A DNA stretch of 64,000 nt from Panonychus citri. Taxonomy: Eukaryota > Arthropoda > Arachnida > Trombidiformes > Tetranychidae. Shown piece after piece: positions 13,875 through 27,800 of the stretch; within the stretch, counting starts at the first letter, position 1, and the number at the start of each line of letters is the position of its first letter. The notes below the pieces were generated by a model, which saw only the letters and a program-made list of their open reading frames with translations, ran no database searches and was not told the origin of the DNA. Position numbers and translations under genes: made by a program. The stretch covers positions 62,001 through 126,000 of the forward strand of contig NW_026515525.1 in assembly GCF_014898815.1 (NCBI RefSeq), given 5' to 3'.

Positions 13875-16492
13875 ATGAATTATAAGGTAAAATTAAACCG
13901 AATTGATTATCTTCAGGTTGGATTAACCTCTCAAAATACATTGAAAGCCTTAAGTCCAGGATCATCTGATTCTCATTTAACTGTAATCGCCGTGATTGGT
14001 GATCATTCTGGAGCAATTAATTGTTTCTCTCTTCGTTCTGATTCCTCGACCTTAATCAATACAATATTTAAAACATTACCTGTTCCCAATGGTAAAATTA
14101 ATTGTCTCCAAGTTACTCGAGATCCAATCGGTTCACCTAAAATTTTAATCACTTTTGGTTCCTCATTGATTCGTGGCTATACCGGTAAAGGTAAACAATA
14201 TTTCAGTTTACAATTAAACAATTTAACTGAACCAATCAAGTATTTCCAAATTATTTGGCCCATTGATGTTTACATTTGTGGTTATTATATTTATAATCAT
14301 TACGTTCTGACTCCCGATACTTGGACTGATAGTAAAAATTGTAACAATAATATTCAATCAAAACATTTCTACATCTCTCCGAGTAAAATAACGGGATTAA
14401 TTGTGATTTACAATTCGATTGGAAAACGATCAGGTAATTGGAGATTAATTGAGTAATTTGGTTGTTTCAATTATGAATTTTTGTTTCGGTTTTTCTTTTT
14501 CAGTTCCACTCATTTCATGTGAAGATAGATTGATAAGAATTTTGAACAATTCGACTTGTCGATATGAACTCGAAACTTGTGGTGTTCCTAATGTTTTATT
14601 GGCCCTTGAAAGGTCAGCTAAAGTGTCGGAGGTTAATTTTCTCTATGGAACATTGGAAGGTAAAGTGGCCTTAATATCGTTGGAGTTTGGTTTGAACGAA
14701 GTCAATTCTGTCCATAAATGGTCAATCCCTGAGAAAGGTTTTCGTTCATCGGTTAATTGTATCTCCATGTTGGAATCAACTGGTCAGTTGTACATTGGAC
14801 GATCTGATGGTTCCGTTGAAATTTGGTCTTTCAATGAAACACTCGAACCTAATGGTAGTTTAACTGTGGGTACTAATCAATTTAATTACTTACCAATTAA
14901 CCGAAATATTGAATTTTAATTCATCTAATTTTCAGGTTGATATTGACCAAAGTCCAGTTCAATCAATAGACTTTAATTGTGGTGAAAGTTTAACTTCAAT
15001 TTGTATTTGTCGTGAAGGATCACTAATCCTTTGCTGTACTTTTACTGGATTAATTTTTGGATTAACTAGAAACCAAATGATTGGTCAAACTAATGGTCAG
15101 TTAGAACAATCATCAATGATAATTAATCGTGATATTGAACAGAAAATTGGACAATTAAATAGTGAGATTAGTTGGTTAGAGAAAAAATTAACTCGTAAAC
15201 GTGAATTTTATCAGAATTTAACCTCAGGGCTAATTGTTAATAAGAAACAGAAAAACAGTCTAACCTATTCAACTTTACCTTATTTCACAATTAACGATTC
15301 ATTTGTGCTCCATCAAGGTAAGAATTTGATTAATTATGTTTACTAAAATAAATCAGGTCAATTAATCGATAATCAATATAACCGTTAGATGCCTCGTATC
15401 TCTTAACATTGGAATCAGAGGTTTCTATTGATTCGGTCATTATCCAAAGTGAACTTTCCCTCGAACTTATCGATTTAGAACGGAACTCATCGGTTCTAAG
15501 TCTAAACGAGAATTCGAGTCAACAAGTTTTGGCCACATTTCGATGTCAAGTTAATGCAACTCGATTCGAGACGAAAATCAAAACAATCGAAGGTACAAAT
15601 TCGTAATTACCAAATGATCACATCACCTTAATTGTCTATTGATTGGTGATCTTTCTGTTTTCTTTCAGGTCAATCGGGTATCGTTCGTGTTTATATCTTA
15701 ACCCAAATGAACCCGAAAAGTTGCCAAATGAAAATGTACCAGATTAAAGCGTTGTCATTACATAAACGAAATTACAATCGAATCGATGAACAATTAATGA
15801 CTCATATTAATAATCTTCATATTTATGGTTCATTTGGATTAACTGAGAGTTTAAATTGGCTTCAATTGTGTTTACCTGAGATTCCGGAGCGAATTGATCT
15901 AATTGCTTCATCTTCAATTGAATATAATTTTCAATCAACTCTAATGGAAACTTTTTTAATTGTTAATTTTTACAAAGGTTCAATTGTTTTCCAATCGGAT
16001 AATATATCGACAATTTCAATTGTTAAAGATTTTGTCACTCGAGAAGCGACCAAAAGATCAATACCAATAGAGATTAATATCAAAGTTAATTATAGATGTT
16101 TAGGTGCTACAATTAGTAAATTATTTCCTAAATTGAAACAATTACTTAACGAGAGAAAAGTTAATCTAATTCGAGAAGCAATCAAAGATTTACACATTGT
16201 AGAACCAGAGATCGCTGCATCGATAGAAATTGAGATCGAAACTAATTACAGTCCATTTGTAACGGTACAATTTAACTTGGAACGATTTTATGGACTGATA
16301 ACTGACCTTTACCTCGATTATTATAAACTCGAAGGTATAGAACCAAAAGTGATAATGTCCAATTTGGAAGGAAAATTAAATCAACTAATCAAGTTGATCG
16401 AAGACCATTCGGATACTCGTGACGATCAAGTTAATCTACTGGTTGAAAATTTAAATGAATTTTGGAACATCAATTCAATTGTTAAGAATTGA
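13875..16492 (+). CDS. BBS7: Bardet-Biedl syndrome 7 protein (BBSome subunit)
   Basis: Subunit of the BBSome coat that moves membrane proteins in and out of cilia; in arthropods it is expected in ciliated sensory neurons. Five exons, 13875-14433, 14504-14865, 14936-15317, 15389-15592 and 15669-16492, join in frame to give 776 residues (human about 715). The start region LNRIDYLQVGLTSQ is close to vertebrate BBS7. Other family blocks are IRGYTGKGKQ, the N-terminal beta-propeller (about residues 1-330; IYNHY, CEDRLIRIL, YIGRSDGSVEIWSFN), a coiled coil near residues 370-410 (EISWLEKKLTRKREF), then TLESEVSIDSVIIQSELSLE, TFRCQVNATRFE, KSCQMKMYQIKALSLH and SDNISTISIVKDFV. Introns are 66-76 bp. A possible AATAAA lies near 16529. 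Confidence 0.96.
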
Positions 16493-16749
16493 AATTTTTT
16501 TCCAATTGTACTTTTCGATTTCGACGAAAATAAACTTTGAAATATTTTTTCGAACAAAAATCGAAATTTTGAATTTTTTCTTTTTCGCGGTTTCCATGGA
16601 TTCGCCATGTGAGTGAATAAATTTTCATCTTTTCATTTCTCTTTGTTGACAGTTAACTTTTTGGTGATTCTATTTGTTTAATTTACTTAATTCTTAGTGA
16701 ATTTAGTTAATTACTTTTTCGATCAATTAGAGGTTCGATTTGTGGGAAA

Positions 16750-17861
16750 ATGTCTAATCCAAAAGCCTTGGAAAAAAAGGAAGAGGTGAGTGAAATTTTC
16801 TTCCATTGTGATGATTTGAAGAATCTTCATTTGTTTTGGATTTTTTTTTATTCTTTTCTCTTTTCCAATTTCTTTTCTTCCCTCAGGGTAACCGTTTCTT
16901 CAAAATGGGCAATTATTCAAGTGCTGTCTCATGTTACTCGCAGGCGATTGAATTGGATAAAGAAAATCATCTTCTGTTTGGAAACAGAGCTCAGAGTTAT
17001 TTGAATCTCAACAGGTAAACTTGTTTACCTTTGAATTTGTAATTTTCTATAACAATTGTTTCTCTTATCCATAGACCTGAAGAAGCGATTGAAGATTGTG
17101 ATTGTGCTTTAAAATTGGATTCTAATTATGTCAAGGGTTACCTGAGGAGAGGAACAGCGTTTAAATTGTTACATGAATATGAAAAGGCAGCAGTTGATTT
17201 TGAGAAAGTAATTCAACTTGAACCGAACAATAAACAAGCACCAAAAGAGCTCAAAGAGGTTCAGAGTAAAATCCATAGGATAAGTCATATCATCGATGAT
17301 CTTGATCCCGATTCCAGAGTAAATATTGATTTCGATACAGAATTTGATTCAGCGACTTCAAAGACAAGTGACCTTAAGATACGATCAAAACCAAAACAAA
17401 TTCCAGTGTCAACAAGGGTCATCAATAGAATACCTGTCAACAGTTTTGAATTTTATTGTGATTGGCGAGAGCTTCATGATGATTCAAGTAAATTAACTTA
17501 CATTTCTAATATTGGATCAGTTAAATTGGGAAAAATCTTCACCAATTCGATGGAACCTCAAATTTTCTGTGATATTCTTAAGATACTTACTTCATGTGTT
17601 GATATTCCCTTTCGATCAAGACTGTTGTATGAACTGTCGAAAATGAAAAGATTCCAAACTCTGATTCTTTTCCTTGAAGATCATGAAGAGAAAAGTAAGT
17701 TGTATCATCTTGGATTTCAATGAGAAATTAATTTCCATCTTTTTGATTTTTCTACAGTTTTGAAGAGCTTAATTGTCGACATGAAATCTTACCTTGATTC
17801 AGGTGAAATGGAATATTTCATGGAGAAAATTGGACCCAAATTCATGTCAATTGTTACCTAA
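16750..17861 (+). CDS. RPAP3/Spaghetti-like TPR co-chaperone
   Basis: Cytosolic TPR protein related to RPAP3 (Drosophila spaghetti), a subunit of the R2TP HSP90 co-chaperone complex that assembles RNA polymerase II, snoRNPs and PIKKs. Exons 16750-16785, 16887-17014, 17075-17694 and 17758-17861 join in frame to give 295 residues. Residues 13-110 form three TPR repeats (GNRFFKMGNYSSAVSCYSQAI, NRAQSYLNL, YVKGYLRRGTAFKLLHEYEKA) with carboxylate-clamp-like Asn/Lys/Arg positions. A Lys/Asp-rich linker follows. The C-terminal ~95 residues match the RPAP3 C-terminal domain (NSFEFYCDWREL, KLGKIFTNSMEPQIFCDIL), the R2TP docking part. It is much shorter than human RPAP3 (665 aa), with one TPR cluster instead of two. 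It starts 257 bp after the BBS7 stop on the same strand. Confidence 0.88.
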
Positions 17862-18032
17862 AAACATGACCTGAGATTATTAAGATTATTTTTATTACAA
17901 ATTTTGTCTAGTTACAGAATTTACATCTCGTTATTTGATTTCTCAGTGATGAAATTCATTCAAAACTCATCACATTTATTTCTGACTAAATTTAAACTAA
18001 TTGATTGTAGCAAAAAAAAGTTCCATGGCATT

Positions 18033-19424
18033 TCAGTTAGTTATCTGATCTTGAACAATAGTTGATGGTGATAAATTTTCCACTTGATTAGATTGTTCCG
18101 TTTGATTGTTAACTACATTGATATTGGATGGTTTATCTCGATTAACTGTCCATCGATCGCTAATCAACCAAAGCTTTTTGGCCATAATATCATCTTGAGC
18201 GTGAGGCAGCAAGTCGACTGGTTTGTTGTCACTAATTTGATTAAGAAAAACAAAACAAAAACCAAAGGATTAGATTGAATTTCAATTCTCAAATTATCTG
18301 TTCCATTTAACTTACTGATATAACTTTCCACTGGCTTGGTCATTACTTAATTCAGGGGATAGAGCGCAATAGACGATTACTTGAGATCCTTTATTAGGTG
18401 ATCTTCCGAGTAATTTTAACCAAGGTTTAGCTAATACCCTGCCGAATATTGATTTGGAAATCGACATGTGCCTAGTTAAATCTGTATTACAGGCTCCGGG
18501 ATCAGCGGCATAAACATAGGCCCCCGAACCCTGAAGTTGAGATGCTAATTCCTTGGTGAACAAAATGTTGGCCAATTTAGACTGATTATAAGCGTGTGTT
18601 GGATTATAACTTTGGGCACTATTTAAATCATCAAGATTAATTTTCCTTTCTATAAGCTGAAGCAGTTACATTGATAATCCGAGCCTTTTGCTTGATTAAA
18701 TCATCTAAAAGTAGATGAGTTAAATAAAAGTGACCTATTGATAGTATGGAATGAAAAAATGGATTAAATGATTGTCTATTGTTATTGAAACACGAAAATG
18801 GTCTACTTACCCAAATGATTAACTCCTAATTGCATCTCAAATCCTTCTTTAGTATAAGTTTGTGGGCATCTCATGACACCAGCATTGTTGATTAGAATAT
18901 CAAAATTAATCTCCTCTAGAGAGAGAGAATGGAAATTGATTAGTGTGGAGGTTAATCATCATGATAGAATTGAAACTAACTTGATTTCATTCGTTGGACA
19001 AACTCATTGATTGATTGGAGAGAAGATAAATCAAGAAGAGAACAGAAAACTTGTTCATTTTTCGTTTTTTCAACGATTTCTCTTCTAGTCCAAATACATT
19101 TATCTTGATCTCGACAACCAAGAATTACTTTAGCATTTCTATTAGCTAATTGCATGGCCGTTGATTTACCAATTCCAGAAGTAGCACCAGTGATTAGAAC
19201 AGTTTTACCAGTCAGAATTTCTTTTCCATTATATTCTGGGACAAGAGCTTGACTATTGACGAAAATAACAAAATAAACAAAATTAAACAAAACAATCAAA
19301 AGGTAAAAACATCATCACAGAGAAAGAGAATGTAATTGATTTAACTTACTGTCCAAAGTAAATCGCTCCATAAGTACTACATCCAATGACCACAAATGAT
19401 CCTAATTTCAAGAGAAATCCCATT
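18033..19424 (-). pseudogene. Retinol-dehydrogenase-like SDR with two frame breaks
   Basis: NADP-dependent short-chain dehydrogenase of the retinol dehydrogenase 11-14 type. Exons are about 19350-19424, 18981-19252, 18811-18915, 18316-18734 and 18033-18231; all introns have consensus ends and matching phases. Motifs seen are the cofactor loop TGATSGIGK, LDLSSLQS, NNAGVM, GVNHLGHFYLTHLLLDDL, RIINVTASAY and the catalytic YNQSK. The tail reads AKKLWLISDRW. Two breaks appear. In exon 1 the ATG at 19424 opens a hydrophobic anchor (GFLLKLGSFVVIG) that reaches TAG near 19380, while the continuing anchor is one base out of register. In exon 4 the frame after ASAYRK stops at TAA near 18635, and the conserved KINLDDLNSAQ continues in another frame. 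Each looks like one base too many. It could be a young pseudogene or two sequence errors. The gene is tail-to-tail with the RPAP3-like gene, 171 bp apart. Confidence 0.65.
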
Positions 19425-21211
19425 GCAAAAAAAAGTAATTCAATCAAATTTTAAGATCAAAGAAATTAAATCAATTAAAAGAGATCAAAAGTTGACCAAC
19501 ATTCGGAAAAAAAGTAAACATCACATGTTCGGGTTATCGATTAATCGATTAATCGACCGGTTTGAATTCGTTTGTTTTTATTTTCTCAAAGTCAAACGTT
19601 GATTAATTTCTCGTGATTAAGATTCTCAATGTTACTAATTTTCTAATAATTTTAATTGTTACAACAATTAAACGTCTAAATGGTCAACAATTGATTCTTC
19701 GACTGATTAACTTGTTATAGTGAGACTTTAATTTATTAGTTTAATGACAACATTTTGGTGCCATTGTTCAGGTAAATTTATTGAGATTTAATTGTTATCC
19801 TAATTGAAAAATGAATTCTGATTGTTTATGACAAGAAGATGATTAGAATTTGTTGTTATTTTATTTTTATCTTACATCTAGAAAATAACAAATTAATTGA
19901 TTCCTGAGTTGTTTAAGGTTAATCGCCAATGTCAACAATCTTGAACAAGTTAACAACAATATTTAATTCTGGTGCCAATGAATAGCAATTAATTTCAGGT
20001 TAATTTGACAGTTGATTGTTTCTCTACAATTAAATGTCAACACAATGTCAATGGTAAGTGTTGAAAATACTCCAGTAATACTATTATATTGATAGAGAGA
20101 TATTTTCTCTTCATATTTCCAATTCAATCTGTCTAATCATCTTCATCATCTTTGCCTTACAGGGAATCATGTAACTGCTACTGTATGTAAATGATGTTTA
20201 CACTTTGATGAAGGTCAATTTTTGTGTTTGAAAGTCACAATCAATTGAAATGATCAGTTGTCCGTTCAATTAACACCATGAAGCTGTCAACAACCTTGAT
20301 AACGGTTTGATTGTGTGATGATTAAGTGGCAAAAAGATGAAGCAAATACTAAACTACCTTGAAATTTACCTGGATCGTTAAAGTAAATTTATCAATTATC
20401 CTGCTAATTGTATCAATTCAATTTTCATCTTAAAACCAACCAAATTTAAAGGATTTTTTTTTGTCTCTCTCTCTGGTTCCATGTCGCAACAATCAAGCAA
20501 ATTGTCAAGCTCTCTGACCAGTACCTTAACTTATACCGATGAGAGAGATTTCAACATCATAATTGCTGTTGCACAATTTAATTTAATTCCATTGGAGCTC
20601 ATCAACATCAAAATTGGGAAATACAAACATCTTCAATTGTTGAGAGAGATTCTAATCTTAAATACTAATTACCTGATATTAACTTGACAAAGAGGGACAT
20701 TTATTACTTCATTTGAAGGATAAAAGAAACAGGTAACTATTAATTTGTTTGATTTAGTTTTCGATATAAATATAGATTGAGATTATGATTAAATTTCCAT
20801 GAGTAAAAAAGCCTTGTGACCATCAGACTCGATCATTGATTCGTAATTAATCATGATGATTAGAGACTAATCGATTTAATCTGCTAGAGGGGCCAAAGAT
20901 TTATCAAAGGAATTAAATCAATGACACAAACTACGTAAAAAACTTTAATTTTAAAACTTAAATCAATCAACAATCTAAATCATTTCAATCTCAGTTTAAT
21001 CAACGTCATAAGGGCTGAACGAAATTTGTAATTAACCAAAGTTAATGATTCAACCAAACCTTAATCAATTTCTTAATTTAAGTTATTAACTTTCTATTAG
21101 TTACCAATTAAACCTTTCGTTTGATTAAGTTAGCAAATTGTAAACCACAATAATTAACATCGTTGTAACGATATTTTAACCTAGTTGATTAACCAAATCA
21201 AATCTTTACCA
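19425..21211. other. Intergenic, nothing recognised
   Basis: About 1.8 kb between the dehydrogenase start and the acyltransferase start, which point away from each other. The sequence is AT-rich with many ACAATTAA words. A 68-codon frame with a true ATG at 20481-20687 begins Ser-rich and then becomes featureless; it matches no family I know. Confidence 0.5.
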
Positions 21212-23798
21212 ATGATTCCAATTAATCTTATAATTTATCTTTTAATTGTGAACAATTTAAATTATGTCGTTCCACTGGATAACAATTCTTGGTCTAGAAT
21301 TGAAAATTTCACTTCTAATTGGTTAACTAATTGGATCAATGAGATTGAAGTTAATTATGGTTCGATATTGGTAACGAGTAACATTTCAACTGATTGTCGA
21401 CAATCAATTGTAAACTATGTTAAACAACTTAAATCATTTGATTTAAATGCTGTTCAAAGTGAGTAATTTGATAATTGTAACAATTAATTTTCCACCAATT
21501 AACGTAATTTAATCTTCCATTATAGTGATTGATTCTTCAGGTGGATTACCTTCTGGTTTACTTCAAGGTTCATGGACAAATTTAGGTGCTTTCGATGAGT
21601 GTTTATCATTACCTTCGAGTCAATATTGTTTGGTCAACAGTCGAGTACCTTTACCTCGAACCCGAAAGTACGAGGGTTTTTTCCGTCCATTAACGGACAA
21701 TCTTCCTGTTAACTCTTCATTTAATCAGCTGATTTCATCTTATGGTCACTACTTTATTCAAATGAACATAACAACTGGACTTTGTTTACCTCAAGGATGT
21801 TCAACCAATGAACTTAATTTACTCCTTCGATCAGCTCTTAATAAACACCAATCGGGATTACAGTTTTCTGTTGACATTTGTCAAACTCATTCAGAATCAA
21901 TTCCATGGTTGAAACATGAGATTATCGTAGTAACGATAATTGTTTTCGTTATTTGTGCCAATATAATTGGTACACTTTTACCTTCAACTCCTTTACTTGG
22001 ACATTTTAATGTTTTCCAAAATTTGACGAAAACAATATCACCCGTTCAAAGGTCACCTGTCACTTGTCTTGCAGGAATTAAAACTCTAACTATGGCCTAC
22101 TTAATCTGCGGTCACATTGTTTGGGGATTTATCTACAATAGTTTCAATCATCTTTTCGCTTTTCCATCGACGCTGGTTAATCCAATTGGACTTGGAATCC
22201 TACTTGGACCAAGTAGCCTGGAAACTTTTTTCCTAGTCGGTGGCTTGGAAATGATGACCTTTTTCATGGATAAATCGCCATCATCTCTATCATCATTAGT
22301 CTCATTTCCAACCTTCATCTTACTTCGTTGGCTTCGATTCTCAATTACCGTCGGTTGGTTTATCTGTGTTTATATAATCGTTTTCTCAGATCACTTTAGA
22401 GTCCTGATTGGTGGACCTTTTTGGTATTATCTACAAGCGGCCTCATCGATTTCATCAACTTGTGCATCCACGTGGTTTAATCATCTCTTATTGATTGCTC
22501 ATCATTTCAATACACCAGAAAATTTGAAAACTTGTCTTCTAGCCGATTGGTATCTCGAAGTAGATTTCATCTATTCCATAATATTTATAATCATTCTGAA
22601 ACCTTATTTAGCCGATAAACCAATTCTATCGATAGTCAATTCAATCCTGATCATCGTTGTTGGAATCACAATCACCACATTGATTACAATTAAATATGAT
22701 GTTCAAACTTCATGGTTACCAACTAACTTTTTCTCCAATCAATTTACCAAGTATCTTGTTTACATTCACTCCAAACCATGGGCTCATGTGAGCCCTTATT
22801 TCATGGGTGTTATCCTCGCATTGGTCCTAAATTCAGATAAACCAAAAGTCAACAAGGTAAGTAATCAATTTAATCATTAATCACAATCTTAAAGTCACAA
22901 TTAACATGACATTAACCAATAAGTGGTAATGGTTATGTTCAATTTCAACCTAAGCCAAAAATGATTGACAAAGATCAACAATAAGAGTGTTATATTATTA
23001 TTATTATTTGATCCGGTTTTAATTATCATCGTCATTGATTAGATTAGTATAGTTAATTGAAACAATCATGGTAAAAAAAAACCTTGAGTGTGTTAATACA
23101 AAAGTAAACAAGGATATATTGGTCAACAATATAACCAAATTATCTTGATTATTATTGATCTAATTCTGCAATTGTTTGCATTTCTAATTTGTTGTTAAAC
23201 TAATAATTATTATTATCTTTTCTGTATTTTTTTCTCTCTCACCACTAATTAATTAACTGTAAATATATTCACATAGAAACTAATTCCTTATGGTTGGTTT
23301 ATTTTCTGGCTTTCGATCTCTACAATTTTTCTCTATGAGATAATCATCAACATTAACCTAATTACAATTAACCGATCATTGACCATACTCTATGGGTCAA
23401 CCTCCCGATTGTTGTGGTCAATTATCATCGGTTGGTTAATTTATAGTTGCCATTTTTCACTTACCTGGTCCTGGTTATCTAATATACTCTCATCCCGATT
23501 TCTTGCCGTTCTATCCCGAGTTAATTTAAATGCACTTTTCGCCAATTTCCTAATTGTCCGATTAAACAATTCAACCCAACGGTCACTAATTAACTTCTCA
23601 TTGTCCACTCTCCTGTTTAGCTATGGTATTCCAATGGTAGTAGAGACTTACCTGATTTCCTTTATTTTCACAATTCTAATTGACAAACCATTCACCAACC
23701 TGTTAATCAACACAATTAGAAAAGACTTGACAATCAACGATAATGATAATAACAATAACAGAGACAGTAAATCATCAATAACAATTAAAAAATGTTAA
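21212..23798 (+). CDS. NRF-6-like multipass O-acyltransferase
   Basis: Member of the nose-resistant-to-fluoxetine (NRF-6/NDG-4) acyltransferase family, integral membrane proteins abundant in nematodes and arthropods, with suggested roles in lipid or xenobiotic transport. Exons 21212-21458, 21526-22856 and 23277-23798 give 699 residues with phase-1 and phase-0 introns. The start is the ATG that opens a signal peptide (MIPINLIIYLLIVNNLNYVVP). The N-terminal NRF domain follows (CRQSIVNYV, MIDSSGGLPSGLLQGSWTNLGAFDEC, GLCLPQGCS). The acyltransferase-3 domain starts near residue 260 with about ten hydrophobic helices (GIKTLTMAYLICGHIVWGF, LRWLRFSITVGWF, PYFMGVILALVL). The ending is Asn/Asp/Lys-rich and cytosolic in character. 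No frame damage was seen. Confidence 0.93.
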
Positions 23799-24826
23799 TC
23801 AATTTCATCATCTGTCATTAACAATTACAATCCTTAATTAACCCGATCTCATACCAAAGACTTTCACAAACAAAATTGAAAGTAATCACTAATTAACTGT
23901 ACTACCTAATTTACCTAATTAGTTATAATATAATATTGTCTCAATTTCATTGAAAATGATGATTATTAAATTAAAATTGTCTGAAAAAAAACATTTACAA
24001 GTTAACGTTAATTGTTACAATTAAAACAAATCTGAAGACAATTTGTTTCAATGAAGAAAACAAAAAATCATACCAAACAAACTGAACGATCAATTAGCAA
24101 CCTTGTCCAAACTAATTCAATTGTAAATGAAACAATTTAAACCCTGTGATTAGAGAGCAATTAGTTAATCAAATAGAAACAATTTCATCTTAATTCAGTT
24201 GATAATCATGATTAAGATTATTATTAAAACAAGTCAACAACTTTGTCTTCCCTCTGATTATCAAATGAATCAATGAGATAACTGTTTATGGATAACAAAA
24301 GGCTAATAGCTTTTTAGTGGTTTAAATTGAATCTAATTTGATTGTTACAATCAACAGATTGCTGACATTCACAATAAGCTTTGAACACATCAATCATCAT
24401 CCTGAGACTAGTTATCATCATCCCTGTCGCAATTAACTTATTTCTCTGTCGACAATATAAAATAATATCAACCATCTCCCTCGACAACAATTTAATTTTC
24501 TTAACTAATATCATATTGAAGCAATTTACTAATTCAGTTTATAATAAGTTGTAGTTGTATAAAGATCACAGTTAAATAGTCACTCGATTGTTAATCATAA
24601 TATATAATACATATAATTTAATGAACAATCAACTAATCGTTGTTTACTAATTGTCATCAAACTTTGTAACTGCAACTTTTTTTTACCATAAGGATAATAA
24701 TTTAGTGATTATTAATTACTGATCATAATTGTGAAATATTATTATACAACAATTAACTTACTGATACATTGGATTGTATTTTATTTCATTTAATTGGAGA
24801 CAATCAATTAATTGTTTATCATCATC
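23799..24826. other. Intergenic, nothing recognised
   Basis: AT-rich spacer containing the 3' UTR of the acyltransferase. A 66-codon minus-strand frame at 24314-24514 resembles no known protein and I do not call it. Confidence 0.5.
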
Positions 24827-27800
24827 ATGCTTCGTAAATTTGATAGCTATTCAACTGAACGTTTAACGTAAGTACTAATTACAATTAAATTAATTTCTCT
24901 CTCAATGGTTATTGATTTATTGTTATTTACTTAATTGTAAATACTATTACTATTTGATTGACAAACTAATCAAACAATTTAATCAACTAAATTTGATCAA
25001 TTATTTTATGAATGATATCGTAAATACTTAAACCCCTTAATAGTAATCAGTTAATTGTAAATCACTTGCTCAATCGGTTGTTTAACAAGTAGATATTACA
25101 ATTAACTCAATCAATCGCTTATCTTAATTCTTGTAATCAGCTAATTGTAATTAGATTGACATTTCCGTTTCATCAGTGTAAACAAGTCTCATCATCATCA
25201 TTAATTAACTAGATAATATTTTAATTGTCTTATCCTAACGGAAATTGATTAATCTCAATATTTTTGTTTAGTTAATTGTCAACACCTTATGATTTGTTTT
25301 AATTGTGTTGATTAACCTTGGAGGTTTTTTCTTATTATCATGGTTGATTTAATCAAATTAATGAATTTTCATCAATCAATTTTATAATAGTAAATGAAAT
25401 TAGTTAATTGAAACAATTAACTAATCATTCATTTGTTACTGATGATGAAAATCAGCTAACAATTAACTTAAAAAAATAGCAATTTAAAAGTTAATTATAA
25501 CAACAGTACAATTCAACCAAGCTAACAATTTATTAATTTCCGTTGATTAATTGATTGTCATTAACAAGTTTCTCTTTAGTATTTAATTGTGTCCAAGTTC
25601 AAGTGATTGTGTGTATATAACAATTAGATAAACAATTAATTATTTAATCAACAGCTCAATTCAATTGATAATCTAAGGAAAGTTATTCCTTCCGATTGAT
25701 TGATTAATCAATAATCAACTTTAAACTGGATTAAGGTTAATCAACAATTAAATTAAGCGTGTTTCTTGTAAATTGTTAATCATAAATGATGAGAAGGTAT
25801 TAAATTGTTGATTAAACGATTAACAATCTAGTTAAATTTTTCATGGCCAATTTACTTTGATTACAATCAACCTTGAAACATTTCGTTGATTATATTTGAT
25901 CAACAATTCAATCAATTGTTAACAATTAGATTAAACAATTTATTTCCTATTTATTATTAATATTTAATATTAAAAATCAAACAATTAACTCATCTAATCA
26001 ATTATAATAATTACTTTCTATCTGTCAATGTTTAGTTGATTCTGATAATTACAATTCTTAATTATCGGAAGATAATTGTAATTAGCTAACCCTAGATGGC
26101 AGAATGAGTTACAATTAGTTAATTTAGTTAATCAAACGCATTATTTACCAAGGATTTAAACTTTAATTGGGCAAATAATTAAATTGTTGATAACAATCAA
26201 AGCTCCTTGGTTAGCAATTAGCTTACACTTTGTAATTGCATCACTAATTATTGAATTAATTGCTAAAAATTAACTAAATTATTTCAATAACTGATCGAGA
26301 TCAATATTAAACTTGCAACAATTAATTATCAAAATTTGAGTTAACAATCAAGCTAATTGTGATGACAGTTTCCTATGTGAAAATATTGAAACTGTTATAA
26401 TTAATTAATTGTTGGTTTGAAACTAAATTTGGGTCAATTGATTTTAAATGTAACAATTAAATGCCCAAAGGTTAACCCTTGGCCCTGTTTACTTAATCAA
26501 ATTGTCTTAATTACAATTAATTGATGAAAGGTAATAAACCATTAACCTTGAAAACAAAATGATAGCCTAGTTACATAATTATCATTGATAGTTAATTGTT
26601 TGATAGTAATCAAATTAATCAAAAGCAATCAGACCGGATCAGGAATAAAAATTAACTAATCTTAATGGTTAACAGAAAATTAATTACAATGTTAATTGTA
26701 TGAACTTTTAATTTAATTGTAAAGCCTTAAAGGGGTTAGTCTTTAATTGTTAATTCATTTTCCAAGTTTAAAACTATTAATTGTTTGAAAAAAAACTTTC
26801 TATTAAATTAAATGGTTAATTGTGCACTTGATTTCAAATCAATTTGTTAATTGTCAATTAACTGATTGTTATCATTAGGGAAATACTTTGATTTGCTAAT
26901 TGTTGATTAAATCATAAAGATTTACTCTTAATCATTAGAGTTCAAGTTGATCAATCAATATTATTTTCATTAATTTAGTTACATCACAATCCATAGGAAT
27001 CAGTTGATTGTTTGATTTTATTCAAATCTAATCAGCTAATCATCAACTAAATTGTTATGATTATGAGTTGTTGATTTTAAATTGCAATAATTAATGATAA
27101 TCATTTAAAGCATTTAATTAAATCATAATCAAATATATTGATTTAAAACAATAACATATTTATGAAAACTTCAATTAGTAAATTTAATTTGAATCAAATT
27201 AGTGTAACAATTAAACAATACGATTACAATTAACCTTGATTGTTATCGTATAAACAAAGCTCTTAATTAAATTAGAAAAACAAGTTTTAATTGCTAATCA
27301 AATGAAAATAAAATTAAAATTTTTTCCCCAAATACTTAATTGTTGACGTAAATTAATGGAAACAATAACAATTAAATTTAATCACAAGACGATTATGTTA
27401 ATCTAAATGAATTGTATTCAGATTGATATTCAATTGAATCAACTTTTAAGTTTCATGATTTAATAATAAACTGAAATCAAAAGATAATTGTGATTAGATT
27501 TAAATAGCTAATTGTCCCGAAACAACAATCAAGGTGAAAATTAAATGCTCCTTTTAATCATGATTAAGTAGATTTAGTTTCCAAACTGAATTTAAATCAC
27601 TGTGATCATGACAATTCAGTCTCAGCTCTCCTGCATTGTCATCTAATCGTTAATCATCACACTGATCATGATCATGATTAACTTTTTATTGTTACACTTG
27701 TAACAACAATCAGTCATTTAAAGTTGAATCCAACAAACCAACACAAACATTGAATTAAATTGTTACCAAATTGTAGCAAAAAAAAAACATCAATGATTAA

